A DNA stretch of 64,000 bases from Isoetes taiwanensis (Eukaryota > Streptophyta > Lycopodiopsida > Isoetales > Isoetaceae): contig JAJEKV010000011.1 of assembly GCA_021234155.1 (NCBI GenBank), forward strand, positions 22,824,416 to 22,888,415, read 5' to 3'. The position numbers and the translations under genes were made by a program. Below the pieces are notes generated by a model. It ran no database searches. It saw only the letters and a program-made list of their open reading frames with translations, and was not told the origin of the DNA. Below are positions 9,993-22,532 of the stretch, piece by piece (position 1 is the first letter of the stretch; each line of letters starts with the position of its first letter).

Positions 9993-12670
9993 GATGAGAA
10001 AATTTGGCTATTGCACATCCCAATGGCGGAGAAAGTTATGCATATCCAAATGATGATATCTTGAGTGTTTTTCAACATTTCTGACTGATATTTGAAATGA
10101 CTATCATTGGTGCGAGTGGCATCTGAGAGTGGAATAGTGGCACACGAGATATATGAGTATAGTCCCAAAATGTAGAGAGCTTTGTCAAGGGGTGAAAGTT
10201 AAAAATAGGCATGACTAGTAAAGGTGTGCCCGGCGTTGCTATACATAACTAAGAGTGTGTTTTATGGGCCTTTGATTGACTCCTTGCTCAATCGGCTATG
10301 GTCTCGGTTTATGAGTTGGGCGTTAGTACAAAAAGGACTAAATGGTAGAAATTTATCACTTTAGCATTACCACACCATACCAATATCTAAAAGCATATGG
10401 GCTAATCTTTTTTTCTCTCTATTTTCTACATTCATTCTTTCTATATATGACCTTCAATGACATTTGAATTTGACTTAGTTGTAGATGTAATTAGTTGAAA
10501 GTTTGAAACCCTTCTTTTTAAGTTTTTGGAGTTTTCACTTTTAAAACCATAGTCCATAAGCTCCTTTTAATACTTTAGCATGTCTCAATTGCTTCATAAT
10601 GGAATGAGAAATGCATAAGCAATCTCATGCAAATGAAAAACATACACCTGCAAGCCAAGAAAAAAACTTTGACTCAAACAAAGTGCTTAAGTAGGCACGT
10701 ATCCATACAACGTCTCCTGTTTCTATGGCATTACCCCAGACAACTAAACCCATAAAACTGCACATACGACACAACCCATAAAATTGCAATGTTTTGCAAA
10801 GCACTTGCATCACATTTATATTCTAAAGCTTAGCTAAGATACAGTGTACATAACCTAGATAGTGGGCAAAAAAAAAAAAGGCATGGCAGACTCATTTCGA
10901 AGGAATTAACTTTATACCATGCTATTAGCTCTACGGAAAAGAAGCTCAATTGCTCAAATCCATTTCTACAAAATTTAATTCATATTGAAATGGGTACCAA
11001 GTAACAATGTCAAAAATTGGAAAAAATGCCATTTGCATGAGTTAGCTAACGAACAAAAAGTTTTTGTGTAAGTTGAAACTTTCATGAGCTTGTGAAAAAA
11101 TGTCTCTAAGATAAGAGTAGAGCACTCCATGGGCTAACAAGCTTGACATTATTGAGACAAACATGACATGTGCCCCAACATACACTTAGTACTAAATAAG
11201 TGGTTTGCGCAATTGAGTGTTACTTGGTGCAGCAAAAAAGAGGTGTAATAGTATCACATTCAATGGCCAAGATAAGCGGCTGAGATCGTGATCCAAGTCC
11301 TGTGATAAGCGGCTGAGATCGTGATCCATGTCCTGTAATGTTATTGGTGGGGATTAGCGGCCCATTTTTGAAAGCCATTTACGCCTGCTTTGTTTGTGCG
11401 CGACCAGGACTAACGCCTCTATCTCCCTCCACTTTGTCATCACCGATGAGGTTCAAACCTCATTTGCATTTGCTCAAGAACCGGCCCAAGCATCGGCTAT
11501 GGCCCTTTCGACCTTCTTCACCATCTCGGATGGTTTTGTTCCGCTTGCTGGTTTGAATCCCCATCTTACGCCTTACACGGTTTCAATCCCGACCAACCAT
11601 GTCTAAGCCCCAGAAAAGGCGGTCGTCTTCATCAGTTTTTAAGGCGAAGAAGATGTACATAAGAGACGAAGAAGATGCATGCGATTAGTGGGCAGGTCTC
11701 CAAATTTGTGCTTTTTAATGCTCCTTTTTCAAGTTTATCATGTTATTATTGATGCTTTTCTTTCTTGATCTGTTTGTGGATTATGGCGATTGGAGCTCGA
11801 TTCTTGTTCTTTTTTCGGTTAATCTCTCTTCTTAGCGTGGTGCATTGGTTTAGCCCATATTTCATTCTTGATGTAGATATCGTGTCGAAAGAAATAAAAG
11901 CCATGTTCCTTGCCTTGCCGATCAGGGGGCAAATTAGGCCATCATCTTCAGCACTTTGGCAATTCTGTGCTCAAATCATTCTATCCCTTTTTTCCCTTTT
12001 GGCTTTGATGCATTTGGTTCAAGGATCCGCCCCCTTTTCGACCTCCTTGTTTTATGCACCTTCTTGAATCGGCCATCAACATTTTAGAACAGCTCTATTG
12101 CTGAAGAATTGGCACGGAGATTTTGTTGTACGCAGATGGGGAAGTGATTCAAGCTTTGCAATTTTGTTTAGCAATGTCTACAGTGCTCTTTGCAAAAGCC
12201 ATGGCATTCAGGTGCTTCAAGACAATAAGGATGGATCATTCGATTATCCATGCCTTCAATGTCTTATCCTGATGTATGGCTAGCCCTTTTGAAAGGAAGC
12301 TTTTCAGAACTATGAGGGTGTGATGGTGTGCATGTATTGCCTTTGATCTCACCTGTATCACCTCAAGCTAGCTTGATTATCACCTCAAGCTTGATGTGTT
12401 TAAACTCAACTGCACTCTGATACGCTGTGTGTGCATATTATATTTATGTACAGATGTTCTTGGCTGTTTTTGACATGTGACACCATGAATTGTAATATTA
12501 GATACATTGAAAATATCTATTCTTGTTATTCAATGGTTTTATGTGCATGTATTTTATTGGTATTCAATGGTTCAGTCTTAGAAACAACAAGCACTTATAT
12601 ATTAAGAAAGCACTTAAATGTTTGCTATTGCAATTATGCAATCTTTGTGACAACGGAAAACTGCAATTCT
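9993..12670. other. Unassigned part of the 8.9 kb insertion, no clear gene
   Basis: No recognisable protein domain. A 33 bp direct duplication (GATAAGCGGCTGAGATCGTG...) lies at about 11271-11336. Just after it the base composition changes and 11338-12283 carries several modest open stretches, including a 29-codon one starting MSKPQKRRSSSSVFKAKK at 11600 and a 100-codon one at 11765-12067. They could be a captured gene fragment (UTR plus exons), but I recognise none. Confidence 0.35.
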
Positions 12671-13141
12671 TAAGTTTTGATGTTTCTTCAAAACTACATT
12701 AAAAAAACATGTGTATGAGTACGAAAACAACACGTGGTTTCACTACAAACAATGAAAATAATGCGTCGACAATTGAAGGAAACCTATGCTAAAATTTTTA
12801 CATATACATTGTTTCTAGCTGAAGACCACATCTGAAAACCATACAATTGAAGGACAACTATGCTAAAATTTTATATATGCATTGTTTCTAGCTGAAGACC
12901 ACATCTAAAAACCATACATTGTTTTTTATTTGGGGGGAAAACCACGCATAAATTTACGCATTGTTTTCTCTAAAAACCATGGGTAAAAACTACATAGAAA
13001 AACACGCGTTGTTTTTGTCTAAAAAACCACGCATAAAAACTATGCATCTTTTGTGTATGAAAAACTACATTAAAAAACTACTGTTGTTTCTAGCATTTTC
13101 GGAACAATAATATGGGTGGTGTTTGAGTGTTGTTTTATTGC
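12671..13141. repeat. A-rich degenerate repeats (right edge of insertion)
   Basis: Repeated ACATTGTTTCTAGCTGAAGA / AAAACCACGCATAAAAAC blocks, including an approximately 80 bp tandem duplication at about 12776-12915 (TGCTAAAATTTTTACATATA and relatives). AAAAACTACAT motifs mirror the GTAGTTTTT motifs at 4.28-4.55 kb. Confidence 0.6.
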
Positions 13142-13159
13142 AAAACAACAGCAAAAAAC

Positions 13160-14340
13160 TACATATAGAGCAGATTTTGGGGTTATAGTGCTCCCATGCA
13201 GCTCCCATAGTAACATGGATGCCAACTGAAATCTCCAACAACTTGATGGCTTGTACATGCGCACATAATTTCCATGGATAATCGCGAACACATGCCGGAG
13301 CCAGATTATCCAATGTCCACAAAGTTGTACACTTCTGCCACCCCACAAGAACACCAGAAGCTAGTAAAAAAATATCTAAGAGCATTTTGCCACCAGCAAG
13401 ATTCTCATCATTAGCGACTAGGAAGAGAAACGTGTCATCCGCATATTGATTGCAAACCTCTTGTGTGCCGTCCTCCATTGCAAGACCATGGAGAAGTTCC
13501 TCTGTGGTTGCAACGATGAATAACTGTGACAAAGCCTCTGCAACAATTGTGAAAAGCAATGGTGCTAAAGGGCATCCCTGGCGAATACCACAACCGAGTG
13601 AAAAGGCATCTGACGGCTCACCATGGAACATAACAGTCGCCCGAGTAGAGATATGCAGCTTCATAATATCTGATGTGAATTGTTCCCCAAATCCCAGTCT
13701 TAACATACATCGGCGCATGAATTCCCAGCTGACACTGTCATAAGCCTTTGTAAAATCAAGCTTAAGGTATACAACTGGAAGGTTTTGCTTACGTGCGCAA
13801 TAAATTCCCTCGTAAGCATCAGCAACATTGTTCAAAATGCACCATTTTGGAAGAAAACCTGACTGGGTTGTTGAGATGGACTCTGCTAAGATGTCCTTTA
13901 CCCGCTCTGCAAAAGCCTTGGCGAAGATCTTATATACGGATGACAATAAGGTGATGGGCCGCCAGTCTGAAATAGTCTGAGGATCCTTGACCTTGGGGAT
14001 GAGTGAAATGGTACCTGTGTTTAGAATTCTATCCAAAGCAATGGACCGCCGAAAGTCACAATAAGCATCATACACATCTGGCTCCAGCCATTCCCAGTAC
14101 TTCTGGAAGAACTCAATTGGCAACCATGGTGAAAGACTTTGACCAAAACAAAAGGAAATTCAATAATCTCTTGTGGGTTGAGAATCACGAATTGATCACA
14201 TGAAAGCTTCAATCTTGTCAGGAGAGTATATAATAGTGCCTCTTTGGAAGGAGCATCTTCCAGAATTAAATTACTGGCATGGTTGGGCAAGGAGAAGCCA
14301 TTGTACTGAGATTGACCAAGAAGAGCATACTATATTGTGA
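13160..14340 (-). pseudogene. LINE-0, reverse-transcriptase half of ORF2
   Basis: A minus-strand open frame of about 350 codons covers the RVT_1 domain of an L1-type LINE. In order it shows PIEFFQKYWEWLEP, LISLIPK-like SLIPKVKDP, DWRPITLLSSVYKI, LKLDFTKAYDSVSW, GIRQGCPLAPLLF and the catalytic NQYADDTFLFL. It ends in sequence that belongs to the insertion at 13.16 kb. Upstream (14.13-14.34 kb) coding similarity is frameshifted: the usual KSPGPDG box before PIEFF is degraded. With 2.86-4.26 kb it forms one LINE; the closest relative in the window is LINE-1. Confidence 0.85.
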
Positions 14341-14450
14341 AATGTGAAGCAATGACTATAACTTTCTTGGATAAATTAATTTTATCCCTTACCAACAAAA
14401 GAAATAAAAGAAAAAGGCACTTCCTAAATGTTTATGTGTAAGTATGATGT

Positions 14451-15515
14451 GCCGTCGATTCGGCGTGGCAGGAAATCCCGGCATTCTTACTCAAAGGCGA
14501 GCATGCATGCATTGCATGCGTCGCATGCATGCATCGCATGCGTTTTGAAACTGTTCTTAGCCGGGTTGGCGTTTGCTACTTATTCGCGGAGTTCTTCATC
14601 GGCGTTTCATCGGCTTCCTCTTCTCTCGGCGGTACCTTATTCTCTTTGATTTGTTTCAGGCCGAGGGGGAGGGGCTTCTTCTGCTGGTTTGTAATTGGCG
14701 TTGCTTTCTGCTGTCCTTTTACGGGCCTTTTAGCCTTCATCCTGTGACTTTCGTCCCTCGATCCTAGTTTGTTAAAGGAAGTCCTTTGGTATTGAGGCTT
14801 TGTTGGTTTCATGTGAGTCGCGGTGCAAGAATGTGCGTCGATTCGCGTCAGCGAATCGGCATTCTTCACTCAAAAGCGAGCATGCATGTATTACATCGCG
14901 TCGCATGCATGCATCGCTATCGTTTTGGGCGTTCTTCGGGTTGGCGTTTGCTACTTATTGCGGAGTTCTTCGCCGGCGTTTCATCGGCTTCCTCTTCTCG
15001 GCGATTACCTTATTCTCTTTGAACCCACCTCCCCCCCTTCTTTGTTTATTATTTTTTGTACAAGTTACATTTTATCATGTTTTCCATCCGATTGGGTGAT
15101 GCTATTCTACGGTATGTTTCTCGTTTGTTGTGTTGGTGATGTGCAGTGCGGGTTGGCGGCGCCATCGTTTTTGACTTCTCTATGCGGGGGTTTTGGGGGG
15201 CGATTCTATGCCTTCGTTTGTCTAAGCCCCTTGCCAGAGAGGCTTATCACTAGGGTTTTCCTCGAAAACCGAAGAGCGAGGTTTTAATCCCGGTGATAAG
15301 CTTTCGGTAGGTACATCAACCACTCATCTATTAGCATTGTATTTGTTTTGGGGTCCAAATGATATAATTGGATTTTTCCTTTATTTTTTAGGTGGGTAGT
15401 TAAGCATTGATGCGGCTATCACTTACATCCCTCATTGTAGAAATCTGCTGAGATGAATGAGAAGCCTATCTATCCGGGCGCTTTGTTGGTTTCATGCGAG
15501 TCGCAGTGCAAGAAT
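14451..15515. repeat. Duplicated GCATGC-rich segment inserted beside LINE-0
   Basis: 14451-14641 and 14834-15012 are direct copies (about 185 bp) sharing GGCATTCTTACTCAAAGGCG, a GCATGC/ATGCAT alternating purine-pyrimidine core and TTCATCGGCTTCCTCTTCTC. A second direct pair, TTTGTTGGTTTCATGTGAGT, is at 14798-14832 and 15481-15515. Flanking AAAAGAAAAAGGCACTTC (about 14405) and AAAAGAAAAAGACACTTC (about 15530) suggest a 1.1 kb unit bounded by direct repeats. Open frames here are short and unrecognised. Confidence 0.7.
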
Positions 15516-15530
15516 CTAGCTCACGGTATA

Positions 15531-16014
15531 AAAGAAAAAGACACTTCATAAAATGTTGTACCATATGATCTGCCTCACGGTTCCTTTCCATTCTCTCTGC
15601 GCAACATTGGGATGCAAAACATTGTCTGTCATTCTCTCTGTGCAACATTGAAATGCAAAAAATTCTCTATGAGTGAAGCTGCCACATGACAAATCACATT
15701 CACTAAGTTTATTGTATAAGGCAAACTAATATTAAACAGTTGGATTGAGTAACCATTATCCATGCATAGGTAGTGGAGCCATGCTAGTTCTCTCGTGCTT
15801 TGAACGACAGAAGATGGTTTCGCTTCAAAGCCAAAAGATCCGAACCCTAACTATTTGTCCCAAAATTTTGGTCATTATGGAAGCAAACTTTGCAACGTAA
15901 AAGTTGAATAAAGAAAAGGCAATTTACAAACATTGAATGAAGAAAAGGCAATTTACCAACATCGAGTAGCAAACGGAGGATGCTATCACCTTGACTACAC
16001 CTCCTCCCATCTCC
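15531..16014. other. No gene or repeat recognised
   Basis: AT-rich sequence between the GCATGC-rich duplication and the long-TIR element. Only a short tandem echo (GAAAAGGCAATTTACAAACA / GAAAAGGCAATTTACCAACA near 15915-15960) stands out. Confidence 0.4.
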
Positions 16015-16017
16015 GTT

Positions 16018-18058
16018 GATAATTTCTTTGCCACTTTCTAATTTCTCTAACCCTATTTGTAAAAGGGAAAACGATAAAAATACCCCTATGAGTTTATGTA
16101 ATTACCAAAATGCCCTTATGAGTTTCAAAATTACCAAAATGCCCCTGACTCAAATAAATACACTGTATAAAATAAAAATACAAACAAATTACAAATTTGC
16201 CCCTACACACCAAACTTAATTACCAAAATACCCCTATACACCAAATTTAATTACTAAAATGCCATTACATACCAATTTTTTATCAATCTACACCAAACTA
16301 ATCACCAAAATGCCCTACACACCAAACTTAATTATCAGAATACCCCCTACATACCAAACGTAATTACCAAAAATGCCCTACACACCAAACTTAATTACCA
16401 AAATACCCCATACATACCAAACTTAATTACCAAAATGCCCTTACATACTTATCCTACTCAATCTATATTAAATGCCTCAAGAGTAGAAGTTTAAATTCAA
16501 CAAAGAGATTACAGAAGTCACAATCATCGCTGAATTGGAGCTCTACAACTGCATTCATTGTGTCTCTTTCATTACACCTTCCATAAAGATATTCCTCTTC
16601 TCTAAATCTTCTTCTCCTATGCGCATGCGTTTAGGTTTTGGATGTCCAAGAGATCTGCATGTGGCTGGTGGTAACATGCCTCCAATAGCATCGTGCGCTA
16701 AAACCACAAGAAACACTGACTCCTTGTAAGTGTCACAAGAAGACTGTATAGGGGTATTTTAGTAATTAAGTTCGATGTATAGAGCATTTTTGCTAGATCT
16801 TAGGCGGTTAGGGGTTTAGGCCGATAAAGGCGGCGGCGGCGTGGCGGGCGTCGCCACCCTGATTTCTGGGCGAAAACTCAAATCCGACCGGCTAAATAAC
16901 AAGCCCGGCGTTTGGTCCGGTCTTGTTTTTCTGGGTTGGTTCTAAGGTTTTTGTGTCGATTCTTGCAAGCAGGGAGGGTTTGAGAGATGGCCTTCTTGGG
17001 ATTGCCCAGAAGCTTAGATTTGAGCTTGGAATGGCAAGGTTTCTTGGGATTGTCCTGTTTCTTATGGATTTGAAGAGCAAATCTCTTGTTCCCCTGTTTG
17101 CGGGTTCTGCAACAATAGAGATTAAACAAAGTATATAAACGCTCTGAAGGTCTCAGAGATTTATGCATGCAAGACCTTACATTCAATATGGCTTTTCAAT
17201 GCGGATGGAATCCGCTCTTTGGGTGATGGGAATCCGCTCTATCATTTGGCCCGACTTCAGTTGGGGTTCTTTGGAAGACTCAAATTGCGGCTTCAACCCC
17301 TGCTGCTACAATCCGTGAAGCTATGGAAGCTAGAAGCTATGGAAGCTGGAAACTATGGAAGCTATGGAAGCCCCTGTTCTATTCTACCCCCTGTTTACGA
17401 ATCTCTCTGCCCCTGTTCTATTCTTCTCTGCCCCTGTTCTATTCTATCCCTGTTTACGGATCTCTGCTGCTTCTATGTCATTTTGTGATTATCACTAAAG
17501 ATCTCTTTTGCTATGTAAGCTATGAATCTTTTGCGCCAGCGAAGCTCACGAGGAGGCTGAAGCTCCCATTTGAAGCTCGGCGAAGTTACGCTATGTGCGG
17601 ACTATGATGGGCTTTCTAGTTATGGCTTCTACGCTATGGAAACTGATATGCTCATCGTCGGCCGGTCTTTGCAAAGGGAAGTTTATGGCGGTCTTTGCAA
17701 AGCGGCGTCTGAACGACCATAAACCAAAATTACCTAAAGTAAATAAATAAGAAATATTCCAAAAATTTGGACCAAGTGGTGGTTTACGGTAATTAAATTT
17801 GGTGTAGATTGATCAAAATTGGTATGTAATGCCATTTTAGTAATTAAGTTTGGTGTGTAAGGGTATTTTGGTAATTAAGTTTGATGTGTACGAGCAAATT
17901 GATAATTTATTTGTATTTGTATTTTTATTTGAGTCAAGGGCATTTTGATAATTTTAAAACTTAAAGGCATTTTAGTAATTATATAAGCCCATAGGGGCAT
18001 TTTAATAGTTTTCCCTTTATAAAACTAGGATAATTTCTTTGCCACTTTCTAATTTCTC
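16018..18058. mobile_element. Element with ~270 bp terminal inverted repeats
   Basis: 16060-16320 and 17770-18025 are inverted copies of a T-rich degenerate repeat (plus-strand left: CCAAAATGCCCCTGACTCAA, TACACACCAAACTTAATTAC; right: inverse). Both ends are flanked by the same-orientation 31 bp sequence starting ATAATTTCTTTGCCACTTTC (16019-16050 and 18029-18060). That is longer than a usual target-site duplication, and it also recurs within the array units. The interior (16.45-17.3 kb) has no recognisable protein. The right inverted repeat is the same sequence as the second half of the 0.9 kb tandem units, so this element and the array are related. Confidence 0.6.
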
Positions 18059-19148
18059 TAGTCTTTAATTTATATAAAACAGGGGAATTTTTGTAGTTTT
18101 CCCTTTATAAAACTAGGATAATTTCTTTGCCACTTTCTAATTTCTCTAGTCCTTAATTTATAAAACTTTCTAACCCTCCCAGGTTTACGGATCTCTGCTG
18201 CTTCTATGTCGCTGTGATTATCACTAAAGATCTCTTTTGCTATGTCGCTAAGAATCTTTCTTTTGTAAATGAAACTCACGAGAGGAACTGAAGCTCCATT
18301 TAAAGCTCCTAACGAAGTTGAGAGATGCGGAGCTATGATGGAACTCTGCAGAAGCTTCTGCTATACTTGAGACTATGCTCATCGTCGGCGGTCTTTTGCA
18401 AAGGGAAGTTATGGCGGTCTTTTGCAAGCGGCGCCCCAGGACGACCATAAACCAAAATTACCTAAAGTAAACAAATAAGAAATATTCCAAAAATTTGGAC
18501 CAAACGGTGGTTTACGGTAATTAAATTTGGTGTAGATTGATCAAAATTGGTATGTAATACCATTTTAGTAATTAAGTTTGGTGTGTAAGGGTATTTTGGT
18601 AATTAAGTTTGATGTGTACGAGCAAATTGATAATTTATTTGTATTTGTATTTTTATTTGAGTCAAGGGCATTTTGATAATTTTAAAACTTAAAGGCATTT
18701 TAGTAATTACATAAGCCCATAGGGGCATTTTAATAGTTTTCCCTTTATAAAACTAGGATAATTTCTTTGCCACTTTCTAATTTCTCTAGTCTTTAATTTA
18801 TATAAAACAGGGGAATTTTTGTAGTTTTCCCTTTATAAAACTAGGATAATTTCTTTGCCACTTTCTAATTTCTCTAGTCCTTAATTTATAAAACTAGGAT
18901 CTAACGATATAGGTTCATGCCACATTAGTATTTTGTTTGCTATTTTTTACTCTCTATGAAGCTATGGAAGCTGGAAGCTATGGAAGCTGGAAACTATGGA
19001 AGCTATAAAAGCCCATGTTCTATTCTACCACTGTTCTACCCCTGTTTACGAATCTCTAAAAGCCTACATTTCTATTCTTCTGCCTTTTGTTCTATTCTAT
19101 CCACGTTTCTAGGATCTCTGGCTGCTTCTATAGCCATTTGTGATTATC
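17320..19148 (+). repeat. 0.9 kb tandem array, left part (units 1, 2 and start of 3)
   Basis: Unit layout: GAAGCTATGGAAGCTGGAAG short repeats, CCCTGTTCTATTCTACC blocks, CTGTGATTATCACTAAAGAT, a GGAGCTATGATGGAGCT segment, ACCATAAACCAAAATTACCT, a TAATTAAGTTTGGTGTGTAA T-rich stretch, and two copies of a roughly 93 bp repeat around ATAATTTCTTTGCCACTTTC. Unit 1 begins near 17320; unit 2 (5'-shortened) runs from about 18183 to 18950; unit 3 starts at 18957 and is cut at 19148 by LINE-2. Spurious open frames arise from the short repeats. Confidence 0.88.
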
Positions 19149-20456
19149 TTTTTTGATTGAAGTCGATTATATATATTAAAGTATAAATATAGAGAGTACA
19201 CAAAAACTTTTTTCTGGGGAAGTTTAACTTAGAGAATAGAAAAGGAGGGCAAGGATCCCTCTAACTATTGAAAGTCAAAAAAATTATCCGAAAATAGGTA
19301 GATATAAGTCTTAAAATAGTACTGGGTGTGATATTTTTGATCCAACAGATAAGAATACTTCACTTAGAAACTTCGATCGAGGTTAAGATTAGTAGTTTTC
19401 CTTCCTCTTCCACGACCTGCGTCTTGAGGGTGCGAGAACATACACATACAAGACCACGCCATCGCGGATTATATCTCCCCTTTGCATCCTTGGCTTTGAT
19501 TAAAGCGGAGTCGATATCATAGTTTTGGTGCGGCTGGATTGCACATCTGAGGGGTTCTTCATGCCCAAGTGTATTGGGTGAGCCAAATAGCTTTGGTCCC
19601 TCCTGTTTGCCTCAGTTAATTTTCTTCCCTTGATTCTCCTCGCCGCCACGAACATAATTCTCGCAATTACAAGGGCCATTAGTTTGATAATCCTTCCATA
19701 ATCCAATCAACATCATAGTTGTCTGTCTTATCACTCCCTCAGGGTGGATAATTTCATAATTGAAAACAAATTCATTTCTTCCTTTCGGATCCTCCAAAGA
19801 AGGATGTAGATCCTCCGGTCGGTAGGGTTGGGTGGGAGAAAGAAATCAAGGGAGTTAAAGAGAAAGAAGATCATATCCCAAGTATGTCGAGGGCTAAATC
19901 TAGAATCCCTTTCGGCCCGGATGGGTTTACGAATAAATGGTCCTCATCCTCTCTGTTAGCCATACATCGATCTGGATATGTCGAGTGAGCCATATGGAGT
20001 CTGTGCCTTTTTCTTGTTTGTGGCGGGGCCTACGTGCGGAGTTGCCACATAAAGCGACTTGATTTTAGGATAAATAGGGCTGGACCACATGAAGGTAAGA
20101 TTCTTGATGCATCTGTCTTGATCAGTATGCCATTTTCTATGGATTGTGATTTTTCCTGTACCTCATGAGATGCCTGTAAGCTTTTCTAACTGTAAAGTTC
20201 AGCAACCCATTATGATTCCAGTTAATTCCATCAATTGACCAAATACCATAAGTCGAGTGAAATGCGGATGTTGTTGTCTGAGGAACTTGCATTCCTCTCC
20301 TTCATCAGCCAAAGGAGAATTTTCGAATGGAATCAGCCCCTGGTCATTGAACATATTGTGCACATAAGTGATGCCTTTAAGACTCTATTTTTTAGCTTGA
20401 TCTGGAAAATGACAGGCTAAGCACAAGTTCCCATTGTTAGTGATCAGGGCCGGATT

Positions 20457-21405
20457 TCAGAAAATGGTCTGATCCATCGACAATCCTTCCTTCCAAGTAT
20501 ACATACCCCTAACTTGAATCCAAGCTTTAATCCATTTTTTGAGAATACCAGGAGTAGAATTGGGGACAGTAAAAGGAAAATAGATGGAGTGGGGAAGGTG
20601 CATTTTAATTTGTCTCCAGCCAAAAGGGTGGCACTTATTAATATAGTGCTGGATGATAATCGAAATAGGGTGCTTAATAAGACCATAGGCAGCTTTATAA
20701 AAATACTTGGTCGTGAGTGCAATCCCCTGCTTCTCAATATTAATGACACCTAAACCACCATCTGTCTTTTTCTTACAGCACTCTTCCATGGATACAGGTG
20801 TCCAACATCTTCTGTTCTGACCAGCAGAGATAAACCTTCCAATTATACTTTGAAGCTTAGATGAGACCTTCTTAGGAGCAAGGATAACAGAAGACTGGTA
20901 AACATGAGAAGAAGAGATAACAAAATTAGCTATGATGGCTCTTCCATTTTTAGACAAATACTTAGAGTTTAAGCTATCAACTTTTCTTTGAAACTTGTCA
21001 ATAATACCCTCCCATATATCAGAAGGACTACTCCTAATAGCAAAGGGAATACCAAGAATCTTTGATTTGAGAGTGGGGGGGTCATACTACGATCCGGGAG
21101 GCATTTGTTTGCACTCCCTTTACCTGTGCCATCACCCTTGATTTGGTTCGGTTAATCTTACAACCCGAGGCTGCTCCAAACTGATCCAGAATAGTTTGAG
21201 TATTCAAAATTGAGTTTGCATCCATAGAGACCATGAGGAAAGTGTCGTCTGCAAAGTGGCCATTTAGAATTTGATCTGTAATATTATTGTCGGGTAAAGA
21301 GAGTCCTTGGATCATATTAGTATTCTTGGCCTCCTCAAGTCTGCTATGCAAAGCTTCCATGACAATTAGAAATAAAAAAGGGGCTAAGGGACATCCCTGC
21401 TTCAC
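20457..21405 (-). pseudogene. LINE-2 ORF2, late reverse-transcriptase and C-terminal part
   Basis: Minus-strand frames carry KQGCPLAPFLFLIVMEAL, the catalytic box HFADDTFLMV (FADD variant of YxDD), then FGAASGCKINRTKS and, after further frameshifts, a C-terminal stretch (ILAPKKVSSKLQSIIGRFIS, DGGLGVINIEKQG). It is separated from the upstream RT frame by a slip in a C/G run at about 21405-21425. The tail 19.15-20.45 kb is presumed ORF2 end plus 3'UTR, without a recognisable domain. Confidence 0.75.
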
Positions 21406-22517
21406 TCCCCTTTCGGGGGGAGGGGGCTACACTCACCATTGATAAGAACTGAGGACCGAGAATTATTTAAAATAGCATAAAAGATATTAATTACCTCTTC
21501 AGAGAAACCAAGAGCACTACAACAGTGGAGCAAAAAATTCCAACTCACCATATCAAAAGCCTTAGTAATGTCGAGCTTAATGAGGGCAATATCTTGCCCA
21601 GAATCTTTGGCCCAATGTAGTCCTAAAATAGCTGTAACCACATTATCCAAAATGTACCTATCCCTCAGATAGGCCGATTGGGAGGAACTAATAATACTCT
21701 CAAGGACAGGCTTGAGTCTAGCAGCAATGGATCCTGAGATAATCTTATAAATCACATTTGAGAGGGAGATAGGTCTGTAATCTGAAAAGGTACTTGGCAT
21801 GTCATTTTTTGGGATAAGAGCAATTAGGCTAGTATTAATTCTAGCATCCAGACACTTCTGCTGTCTGAATTCGTTTGCTAAATTTGTGATACTGTCACCC
21901 AGGATAGGCCATGCTTTCTTGAAGAACTCAACCGGCAGACCATCAGGTCCAGGAGTCTTGCCATTCTCCATTTCCTTTACTGTATGGTACAGCTCAATAT
22001 TACTGAAGCATTTCTCCAGTTCCCTATTATGCTCATTGCTCACCTTTGCTTGGAGATTAATAAAGTTAAACATAGTGCCTGGATGACATTCTTGATTAGT
22101 ACCCATAACATTAGTGAAATGACTGGCAGCAGCCCTCTTAATCTCCTCTTCATTTGAGATAAGATCATCTCCAACCATAATCTCAAAGATATGGTTTTTC
22201 TTAACCCTGCCCTTAGCCTTAATGAAGAAAAATTTGGAATTGCATCTCTCATCTTCTTTGATTTCCCTAATTTTGGATTTGAGCTTCCAACCTTTGGCAA
22301 TTCTGATTTCCTCTTTCTCAATATCTTTCCTGATTTGCTCCTGTTGATCCCCTGAGGCATGAGGAAGAAGATCCCTAAGATTATTAAGCTTGGCCATCTT
22401 CTGGTGATGGATTTCCTTCCCCCATTCTTTTAGCCAGTTTTTAATTGCCTTAGAAACTCTAACCCACCAATCCATCCAACCAGAATTGCCCAGGGGCTTC
22501 GGGTATCTATCTAACAC
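21402..22517 (-). pseudogene. LINE-2 ORF2, reverse-transcriptase N-terminal part (371 codons)
   Basis: An open frame with the linker and first RT motifs: GKTPGPDGLPVEFFKKAW, DYRPISLSNVIYKI, SQSAYLRDRYILDN and ALIKLDITKAFDMVSW (motif A). It ends with a frameshift in a homopolymer just before KQGCPLAP, so the polymerase is split into two frames. Upstream, the frame meets a stop and then the 322 bp MITE that separates it from the endonuclease. Likely inactive. Confidence 0.85.
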
Positions 22518-22532
22518 CTCCTAGAGCTTAAT

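Larger units (their letters stand above)
4259..13159. mobile_element. 8.9 kb composite insertion splitting LINE-0
   Basis: LINE-0 coding similarity stops near 4.25 kb and resumes near 13.17 kb within a few residues of the same protein position. The junctions carry near-identical 16-17 bp direct repeats, AAAACAACAGTAAAAAC at 4259-4275 and AAAACAACAGCAAAAAAC at 13142-13159, which fit a target-site duplication. Inside lie T-rich minisatellite-like sequence at the left (4.28-4.55 kb), the giant palindrome with its wings (4.64-9.26 kb), a 719 bp TIR element (9268-9986), about 2.7 kb without recognisable coding, and A-rich minisatellite-like sequence at the right (12.67-13.1 kb) resembling the left end in inverse orientation. 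No transposase was recognised. It may be several successive insertions. Confidence 0.5.

Noticed and set aside
14505-14545. CRISPR-like or palindromic array at the GCATGC tract
   Set aside because: Simple RY repeat without regular spacers; the genome is eukaryotic.
17219-17607. Open frames in the 0.9 kb array (MEAGSYGSWKLW, PCSILLCPCSIL types)
   Set aside because: Generated by short internal repeats, out of frame between units, no conserved start or domain.
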